64,000 nucleotides of DNA. Origin: Nocardia brasiliensis NBRC 14402 (GTDB taxonomy: Bacteria; Actinomycetota; Actinomycetes; Mycobacteriales; Mycobacteriaceae). The stretch spans positions 62,001-126,000 of the forward strand of contig NZ_BAFT02000045.1 of the NCBI RefSeq assembly GCF_000308475.2, given 5' to 3'. A program made the position numbers and the translations under genes. Within the stretch, counting starts at the first letter, position 1; each line of letters opens with the position of its first letter. The notes beneath the pieces were generated by a model, which was given only the letters and a program-made list of their open reading frames with translations, was not told where the DNA came from and did no database searches. This document shows, one piece after another, positions 54,972-61,438 of the stretch.

Positions 54972-57569
54972 TCACCTTCCCGTGATTCGAGGGCTTCCGG
55001 TCAAGCCTTCGGGGCCGAGCTTGTTCCGGTTCAACTGCCCCAGCAACCGAGCCATCGCAGCGGTATCTTCTGTCACATCGACGACATACCACGAAGTTCT
55101 AGGAATTCCGGCGGCCTCTAAAGCCATGGACGACCGCGTATTCAATATTAGGACGCTGTTTTCGATCTGTGCAACTTCGATCGGCACGTCGGACGGTGCG
55201 AGTCGTCCATCGGCGAGCATGTTCGCAACATCGTCGATGGTCGATCCGGCGAACTTGCCGGTATTACTGAAGTTCACGTTGGCGGTCTTTTGCGCGTACG
55301 TGGCATTCTCGATGTCGATCGTCGGCACGTCGGATGCTTCGCCGAGCTTGCCGGGGAACTTCAGCGGGATGCGCGAAGTTGCCAGGCCGAGGGTGGCATC
55401 GAAGGCCAAACCTCCCGCCATGCCCCACGGATCCTCCTGCCAGAGCTTCGGATCCATGACCGGGAAGGTTTCGACGAGGTCGGCCCGAGGGTCGTATTGA
55501 TAGCCGGTGCCGGTGACCGGATTGTAGGTGGCGGCGGCCATCATCGACTCGTGCATCTCCCGGAACGGGAACGACACGATGCGATAGGTGCCGGTGCCGA
55601 CCGCCTGCCAGGATTCGCCGACGCCATGACTGCCCAGGCCGACGAGCGAGGCGGTCCGGTCCGCAGCGTTGGCGAAGCCGTCGACGAATTTCTCCGGCCC
55701 GGAACGATTGTCGGTCGGGCCGTGGCTTTCGGTGACCCGGCCGCTCTTGTCGAACACCTGCCAGGAGCCGTCGTTCGCGGTGGTGCGGCCGGAACCGTCG
55801 GCGGCGAACGTCGTGGTGGAGACGGTGCCATTGACGCTGTCGAACACCACTTTTCCGGAACCATCGGGATTCAGGGTGGTCCACTTGTCACCCTGCGCAT
55901 CACGGCTCCACTGGACGATCGTGCCGTCGGCGCGGTACTCGGTATGCCCGTTCCACCGCCCATCCTTGTCGAAGGCGTTCTCTTGAACGATGCCGTCTTC
56001 TATGTACCGGTAGGACTGCGCACCGGTCTTCGGGTCGGTGACGACCATGACCGGGTTGTCGTTTCCGTCGGTGAAAACCTCTGCTCGGCGGCCGTCTTCG
56101 AGGGTCCGCCAGCCGGTCCCGTCGCTGTCGACCTGCCCCGTAACGGTATTGGCGATGCCGCCGGAGCCGTCCGGGTGCCCGTCGAGGTATGTGGTGTTGC
56201 CCTGGTTGTCTTCTACGGCGCTGTTCCAGTATCCGTCGGAGCGTTGATCACCGTAGACGGCGCCGGTTCGATTGCCGTTGTCGTCGTATGTCGGTGTGAC
56301 GGTGTGCTGATAGTCGGCGGTGGCGCCCCACTCATGACTCGGCGAACCGGAGGTCGACGCGCCCCGGTCGAACGACTGCCCGTAGACGGTCGCGTCCGGT
56401 GTGTCTTTCGCTGCGTACGAGGCGGTTCCGCTGCTGTCGTCGTTCCAGCGCTGATATCCCCCCGCACCGTTCTCGGTGATTCGCGAGGTGGTGAAGCCGC
56501 CCTTGCCGTCCGGGATGGTCTGGTCGACGGTTTGCGTGCCGTTGCCGACCGGGATGTGGTTGATGACCTCGCGACCGTCCGGGAGCTTCGTGGTCCAGGA
56601 ATCGCCTTCCTGGCGGCCGCTGACGTCAGGCTTGCCGAACGGGTCGCTGTCCGGGTCGGCGACGATCGGGTACACGTTGTCTGCGTCGGGCTCGATGTGC
56701 TGCACCAAGGTGTTGCCGTCGACCTCGTACCAGGTACGCACCGGGCGACCGAGCGCGTCGTATGCCCACGGCGCCTTGGTGTGCTGGACGATCTGCCCAT
56801 CGGCGTCGATGACGTCCACTGTCCCGTCCAGGTTTCGACGCACTCGACCGCCGGGAGGGACTTGCATCGGGAACCGATAGATTCGTGGTGCCGACGGATC
56901 GGTCATCAGAATGAAGGTCTGTTCGCCACCCCACAGCTTGTGGATCGTCAACTGGTGTGACGACGCGAACGTGCGCGATCGGAATGCGGGAGCCAGGAAG
57001 GCCGCCGCTCCAGCCAAGAGCAGCAAGGGAATTCGGCGATCTGTCCCCCCTTCGGTGGCACTGCGGTCCGGCTCGGGAGCAGGCTGCGGCAATGGCCGCG
57101 GCGGCGGCGCGGAAGTGATTGCGGGCGGCGCCGATTCAACCGACGGTGGGGGCGCCTGCGCAGTCTCCGGCGCAGTGATCTCCGGCGCGGCGGTGGTCGC
57201 CGAGCCGGTGGTCGGCCGCCCTTCGTGGGTTACGGGCGGCTGCGCGCCGGGGACCGGCACAATCGGTGTGCCGTTTCCCGACCCCGGCGCAGGCGGGACC
57301 AAGGCCCCGGCACCGACCCCGGCACCGGAACCCGGTTGTGCCGGAACGCCGCTGGGCGGTGGCGGCACAGAAGGTGCAGTAGGGGGCCGGGAGGGCGGCT
57401 CCGGCACATCGATGCACGGCCAGCCAGGGTGCATCTGCTGCCACTGTGCGCAGGGAATATACGGCGCAGCAGCGACTTTCGGCGTGCCGAGCAACGCGAA
57501 CCCGATACCGGCGCCGGCTGCGGCAATCGCGAATCCCGCGGCAATCGTGCGCCCCGCGCGGCCACTCAT
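54972..57569 (-). CDS. Large exported RHS/YD-like repeat protein with toxin-like C-terminus
   Basis: 865 aa. An N-terminal hydrophobic segment (about 5-30, TIAAGFAIAAAGAGIGFALLG) acts as signal or anchor. A Pro/Ala-rich spacer with CAQWQQMHPGWPC and a second hydrophobic segment (RIPLLLLAGAAAFLAPAF, about 185) follow. Then come many DG-containing beta repeats (DGNDNPVMVV, DGSGRTTANDGSW and similar). A pretoxin-like segment (PWGMAGGLAFDATLGLAT) precedes a ~110-residue C-terminal domain with PIEVAQIENSVLILNTRSSMALEAAGIPR. That domain resembles polymorphic-toxin tips but I cannot name its activity. The start overlaps the upstream membrane-protein gene (ATGA). Confidence 0.8.
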   Translation of the reverse strand: MSGRAGRTIAAGFAIAAAGAGIGFALLGTPKVAAAPYIPCAQWQQMHPGWPCIDVPEPPSRPPTAPSVPPPPSGVPAQPGSGAGVGAGALVPPAPGSGNGTPIVPVPGAQPPVTHEGRPTTGSATTAAPEITAPETAQAPPPSVESAPPAITSAPPPRPLPQPAPEPDRSATEGGTDRRIPLLLLAGAAAFLAPAFRSRTFASSHQLTIHKLWGGEQTFILMTDPSAPRIYRFPMQVPPGGRVRRNLDGTVDVIDADGQIVQHTKAPWAYDALGRPVRTWYEVDGNTLVQHIEPDADNVYPIVADPDSDPFGKPDVSGRQEGDSWTTKLPDGREVINHIPVGNGTQTVDQTIPDGKGGFTTSRITENGAGGYQRWNDDSSGTASYAAKDTPDATVYGQSFDRGASTSGSPSHEWGATADYQHTVTPTYDDNGNRTGAVYGDQRSDGYWNSAVEDNQGNTTYLDGHPDGSGGIANTVTGQVDSDGTGWRTLEDGRRAEVFTDGNDNPVMVVTDPKTGAQSYRYIEDGIVQENAFDKDGRWNGHTEYRADGTIVQWSRDAQGDKWTTLNPDGSGKVVFDSVNGTVSTTTFAADGSGRTTANDGSWQVFDKSGRVTESHGPTDNRSGPEKFVDGFANAADRTASLVGLGSHGVGESWQAVGTGTYRIVSFPFREMHESMMAAATYNPVTGTGYQYDPRADLVETFPVMDPKLWQEDPWGMAGGLAFDATLGLATSRIPLKFPGKLGEASDVPTIDIENATYAQKTANVNFSNTGKFAGSTIDDVANMLADGRLAPSDVPIEVAQIENSVLILNTRSSMALEAAGIPRTSWYVVDVTEDTAAMARLLGQLNRNKLGPEGLTGSPRITGR

Positions 57570-57859
57570 CGGCCGCTCCGACGGTCCTTCAACTGGGCGT
57601 AGATCGTGTCGACGCCCCACCAGGTCAGCCGACCCGCGGTCGACATGTAGAGGAAGAACGCCAGGTAGACGAGCACGGCACCGTAATCGTCGGCCCAGCC
57701 CGGGATGCGATCGAGCGTGGTAAAGGCGGCGATCAGCAGGATCACGCCGAGGATGAGCGCTGGACCTGCCAACGCCGCCGTTTCGTGATCGCCTGAGGCC
57801 GTGGCGTTTTCGCGTGCGTTGTCAGCGGTCGGAACGCCGAGGGTCGGGCTGATGCTCAT
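57566..57859 (-). CDS. Two-span membrane protein upstream of the toxin
   Basis: 97 aa with two hydrophobic segments (LAGPALILGVILLIAAFTTL and GAVLVYLAFFLYMSTAGRL). AAAGGA lies about 10 nt before the ATG. It is the first gene of the toxin operon, coupled by ATGA to the large protein. It may help insert or secrete the toxin; no family is recognised. Confidence 0.7.
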   Translation of the reverse strand: MSISPTLGVPTADNARENATASGDHETAALAGPALILGVILLIAAFTTLDRIPGWADDYGAVLVYLAFFLYMSTAGRLTWWGVDTIYAQLKDRRSGR

Positions 57860-58162
57860 GACCGGATGATCCTTTCGCTGTACACGAAGACCGGGCCGCC
57901 GACAGTCGCGACGGAACAGAGGTCGAGGACAGGAGCGGGCACCAGGTCAGCGCAGCGACCACGCGCGACACACGGCGACACAGCGGACAATCGAACAGCA
58001 ATCTTCGAAAAATGGCCTTGCGACTGCACGAATAACCCCCCACTCCCCATGTAGCTATTTTTTAGCTATTTCAGCATGGCAGAGAATGCCCAGCATAGGA
58101 ACCGCAGGTGACACAGCACACAGGAACAGCGACGCCGCAGCCAATCGCCGAGGAAAGGCAAA
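57860..58162. other. Upstream region of the toxin operon
   Basis: About 300 bases without a supported gene. An AT-rich stretch holds a direct repeat TAGCTATTT at 58052-58060 and 58063-58071 (11-bp period, one helical turn), which may be part of the operon's promoter or operator. Confidence 0.45.
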
Positions 58163-58187
58163 AGCCCCGGCCGGGAAGGCCGGGGCT
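58163..58187 (-). terminator. Rho-independent terminator of the SDR operon
   Basis: A 10-bp GC stem (58163-58172 with 58178-58187). On the leftward strand it is followed by TTTTGCCTTT. It lies 23 nt after the SDR stop codon. Confidence 0.8.
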
Positions 58188-58209
58188 GCGTGTCAGCCGA
58201 TCGGGCGGC

Positions 58210-59046
58210 TCAGCTGATGTTGCGGACCTGTGCTTCGTATTCGGCGCGGGTCTTCTCGTCGGCGGGATGCAGGGCGCGGTCGCCGTCGAAGAGGCGGCGG
58301 ACCAGGCGGACGGCGCGTTCGGGGGCGGCGGCGAGGGCGACGTCGATGGGGCCGAGGTAGTTGGGGACGGCGATCTCGGCCTTGCGGGTGTCGACGGTGC
58401 GCACGATGGCGGCGGCGACGTCCTCGGGATCGACAGTGGGCATGCCGTGGCCGAGGGTCAGGCCGGAGGAAAGCCGGGTGCGCACCGCGGAGGGCAGCAC
58501 GCAGCTGACGCTGACGCCCTGCGGTGCGAACTCCAAACGCGTTGCGGCGGAAAGACCTACGGCGGCGAACTTGCTCGCGTTGTAGACGGCCAGGCCGGCA
58601 ACCGGGATCTTGCCCGCCAGCGAGGCCACGTTGACGATATGGCCGCGGCCGCGCTCGATCATGCCGGGCGCGACGGCACGCATGCCGTGGATCAGGCCCC
58701 ACACGTTGATGTCCATCGTGGCCTGCCCCACCACATCCGGCTCATCGAGGAATGCGCCCGCGGGCATCACACCCGCGTTGTTGACGAGGATGTCGACGCC
58801 GCCGAGATCGGCGATCACCTTGTCCCACTGGCCCCGGGAACGCACGTCGAGTTCGACGGCGGCGGCACCCAGTGCGGCAGCGGCGGTTTCGGCGGCGACG
58901 GTATCCACATCGGCGATCACCACCTCGGCGCCCTTGGCCGCGAACAGTTCCGCGGTGGACTGCCCGATGCCGCGGCCGGCACCGGTGATCAGCACCCGCG
59001 CGCCTTTCAGATCGATGCCGGGGTAACCGTGACCGAGAATTCTCAT
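58210..59046 (-). CDS. Short-chain dehydrogenase/reductase
   Basis: 278 aa, classical SDR fold. Cofactor motif TGAGRGIG (about 22-29) and acidic IADVD indicating NAD preference. NNAGV, catalytic Ser in VNVASLAG and YNASK (YxxxK) are present. The start overlaps the stop of the patatin-like gene (ATGA), so the two form an operon, probably controlled by the divergent TetR protein. The substrate is unknown. Confidence 0.9.
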   Translation of the reverse strand: MRILGHGYPGIDLKGARVLITGAGRGIGQSTAELFAAKGAEVVIADVDTVAAETAAAALGAAAVELDVRSRGQWDKVIADLGGVDILVNNAGVMPAGAFLDEPDVVGQATMDINVWGLIHGMRAVAPGMIERGRGHIVNVASLAGKIPVAGLAVYNASKFAAVGLSAATRLEFAPQGVSVSCVLPSAVRTRLSSGLTLGHGMPTVDPEDVAAAIVRTVDTRKAEIAVPNYLGPIDVALAAAPERAVRLVRRLFDGDRALHPADEKTRAEYEAQVRNIS

Positions 59047-59990
59047 GCGAAGGCTCCTTGTTCGACCGCACGGCGCGTGCTGGTCAGGCTGTGCTGGAAG
59101 GTGTCGAGACGGCGGCGGCCGTCCATGAAATTGGGGCCCATGACCGCGAGATCCGCGGCGGTGGCGTCGATGCGCAGCACCTTGGTGCCGGTGGCGCGCA
59201 ACTGAGCGATCTCCGCATCGAGGGCGGCGCTCATGCGATTGCGCAGCTGCCGTTCGAGGAAGTGACCCGGCCCGCTCGCGGGGATCTGACCGGTCGAGGC
59301 CATCGGAGCGAGCACGACGAGTTCGTCCAGCTTCGCCGGCGCGAGCAGATCCACCGAGGCGGTCGAACCCGCACCGCCGTCGATGAACCGGCGGCCGTCG
59401 ATCGCGACCGGTGGAAACCACCCGGGCACCGCCCACGAGGCGCGCAACGCGGCTCCCAGCGGTGCCGTCGGTGCGTCGGGTGCGCCGAACGGAACCCGCT
59501 GTCCCGTCGCGTAATCCATGCTCACCAACCAGGTCGCCGGATGCGGTACCCAGGCGCGGCCGGGATTAAGCCGCTCGGCCAGCTGCTGCAACCAGCTCGC
59601 GTCGCCACCGCCGACCGGCAGCAACCCGCTGCCCGCGGTGAGTAGCCGCTGCCCGGACCCGGTGCGCCGCAACGGCAATCGGAGGGAGCCGAGGCGCGGC
59701 CGCGGCACGGGCGGGAACCGCCCCGGCCCGGACCGCAGGTGCGCGGTGAGGATCGGGTTCGCCGAGGTGCCGTCCTGCATGGCGACCAGCTCCGGCACCG
59801 CGACACCGCTACCGAGCATGGTGACCAGCTCCGCGCCCGCCGAGGTGCCGATCAGGACGTCGGCCTCGCGCGGATCCCAGTCGAGCACTTCGCGCACCGC
59901 GGCGAGTGCCGCGACGATCCAGGCGGCGCCGAGCGTGCCACCACAGCCGATGGCCAGGCCGCGGTGCTGCGACCCGTTCTTGTTACCCAT
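59043..59990 (-). CDS. Patatin-like phospholipase
   Basis: 315 aa. Oxyanion motif GCGGTLG, nucleophile GTSAG and DGGAGST with the catalytic Asp. The ATG at 59990 (MGNKNGSQHRGLAIG) is used; a GTG at 60002 would add four residues. No signal peptide. It is divergent from the TetR gene and coupled to the SDR gene, suggesting a lipid-turnover operon under TetR control. It is distinct from the patatin-like protein at 8953-9888. Confidence 0.88.
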   Translation of the reverse strand: MGNKNGSQHRGLAIGCGGTLGAAWIVAALAAVREVLDWDPREADVLIGTSAGAELVTMLGSGVAVPELVAMQDGTSANPILTAHLRSGPGRFPPVPRPRLGSLRLPLRRTGSGQRLLTAGSGLLPVGGGDASWLQQLAERLNPGRAWVPHPATWLVSMDYATGQRVPFGAPDAPTAPLGAALRASWAVPGWFPPVAIDGRRFIDGGAGSTASVDLLAPAKLDELVVLAPMASTGQIPASGPGHFLERQLRNRMSAALDAEIAQLRATGTKVLRIDATAADLAVMGPNFMDGRRRLDTFQHSLTSTRRAVEQGAFA

Positions 59991-60015
59991 GGTTTCAAAC
60001 ACTAGCAGAATTCAA

Positions 60016-60028
60016 ATACCCGCGGTAT
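60016..60028. promoter_or_regulatory. Candidate TetR operator
   Basis: ATACC-CGC-GGTAT lies in the 68-nt gap between the divergent patatin-like and TetR genes, where the repressor would be expected to bind. Confidence 0.45.
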
Positions 60029-60058
60029 CCGAAATCTTGCGGTACGTAGAATCACGGC

Positions 60059-60685
60059 ATGGCACGACTGACCCGATCCGAGAGCCAGGCCCGCACCCGC
60101 GCGGACCTGATCGCCACGGCCCGCGACCTCTTCCTGGCCGACGGCTACGCCAGCACCAGCCTGGAACGGGTCGCCGAGGAGGCCGGGTACTCCAAGGGTG
60201 CCGTTTACTCGAACTTCCGCACCAAGAAGGAGCTCGGCCTCGAGGTGCTCGAGCTGATCCACGCGACCAAGTTCCAAGAGGTGACCGACCTGCTCGCCGC
60301 GGGCGACGACTTCGACGAGCGGCTGGAGCGATTCCAGGAGTGGGCCGAGCACACCGTCGGCGACGTCGGATGGACCATGCTCGAATTCGAATTCGCCACC
60401 GTCGCCCGGGACGACCCGGCACTGCAGGCGGCGCTGGTGTCCAGCCTCAGCGTGCTGCGCGGGGCCGTTGCCGCGCAGGTCCAGACGCTGGCCGACACGA
60501 TCGGGATAGAGCTGCCGGTGCCGGTCGAGGACGCCGCGACGGGCATCCTCAGCATGGGCATCGGCCTGGGTATGCAGCGCGCCATCGACCCGTCCATCCC
60601 GGCCAGGCTGATCACCGACGCGCTGCGCATGCTGCTCACCCTCGGGACGGGGCCGCTCGCCGCGAAGAGTACCGCCACCTCCTGA
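60059..60685 (+). CDS. TetR family transcriptional regulator
   Basis: 208 aa. The N-terminal HTH (about 8-55) has RADLIATARDLFLADGYASTSLERVAEEAGYSKGAVYSNFRTKKEL, described here by its usual pattern. The C-terminal ligand domain is helical and of unknown specificity. It is divergent from the patatin-like/SDR operon and probably represses it. In mycobacteria a TetR gene also precedes lhr (Rv3295). Confidence 0.92.
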   Translation: MARLTRSESQARTRADLIATARDLFLADGYASTSLERVAEEAGYSKGAVYSNFRTKKELGLEVLELIHATKFQEVTDLLAAGDDFDERLERFQEWAEHTVGDVGWTMLEFEFATVARDDPALQAALVSSLSVLRGAVAAQVQTLADTIGIELPVPVEDAATGILSMGIGLGMQRAIDPSIPARLITDALRMLLTLGTGPLAAKSTATS

Positions 60686-60691
60686 CGGCCG

Positions 60692-61237
60692 TCATGCGGT
60701 GAAGTGCAGCGTCCATTCCCCGCGGTAGTGCAGCCGGGTGACGCTGCCCGGCGGAATATCGATCCGCCAGAACGACTTCGGCGGCGCGTCCAGCGTCACC
60801 AGCAGCGCCGCGCGGATCACGGCGGGATGGGTGACGGCAATGGTGGATTTCCCCTCGGAAGCGATCTCGGCCATCCAATACCTGGTCCGCTCGATCACGT
60901 CCACCACGGACTCACCGCCGTGGCCGCGGAACTTCGGGTCGGTGAGCCACGCGTACAGCTCGTCCTGCGGCACCGACATCAGCGCGCCACCGCGCCAGGC
61001 CCCCGCGTCCAGATCACGTAGTCGGGTGTCCTCTTCGCCTGGTAGCCCCAGTAGGGCCGCCGTTTCGACCGTCCGGCGTTCCGGACCGGTGAGCACCCGG
61101 GGAGCGGCCAGCGCGGTGCTGCCGGAGATGGCGCGGCGGCCTGCTTCGGTCAGCGATTCGTCGACTGGAAAACGTGCCTTCCGCATCGCCTCGGTCATTC
61201 CATGGCTGACCAGGTCGAGTCTCAGCACCTTGTGCAC
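60692..61237 (-). CDS. Histidine phosphatase-like protein
   Basis: 181 aa, GTG start. The phosphoglycerate-mutase-like fold keeps the catalytic His in LVSHGMT, Arg in GPERRTVETA, Glu in GGES and the second His in VTHP. The usual Arg of the RHG motif is Ser (LVSHG). An LVSH variant probably defines a subfamily in actinobacteria, so this need not mean loss of activity. The stop codon is six bases from the convergent TetR stop. Confidence 0.82.
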   Translation of the reverse strand: MHKVLRLDLVSHGMTEAMRKARFPVDESLTEAGRRAISGSTALAAPRVLTGPERRTVETAALLGLPGEEDTRLRDLDAGAWRGGALMSVPQDELYAWLTDPKFRGHGGESVVDVIERTRYWMAEIASEGKSTIAVTHPAVIRAALLVTLDAPPKSFWRIDIPPGSVTRLHYRGEWTLHFTA

Positions 61238-61438
61238 GCGAGAAGCGTACGGCTATCTGTTCCGCCTCTCCGCGTATTCAGGCCAGACTGAGGTGCGCGA
61301 ACACTGACGTCGGCGACCGGCGGTGGGGCCGGAATCCGCTCAGCCCGTCCCCGGCGAGTTACCCATGTGCGAACGAGATCAGTGGTCAGGGTGGTTGACA
61401 CCGATAAGTGTGTCGGTGGTGGGGTGCAGACTGAGGAC

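Noticed and set aside
60692-61237. Histidine phosphatase-like protein with Ser in place of the RHG arginine, as a loss-of-function
   Set aside because: The other catalytic residues are all kept and I recall actinobacterial members with an LVSH motif, so this is more likely a subfamily trait than decay.
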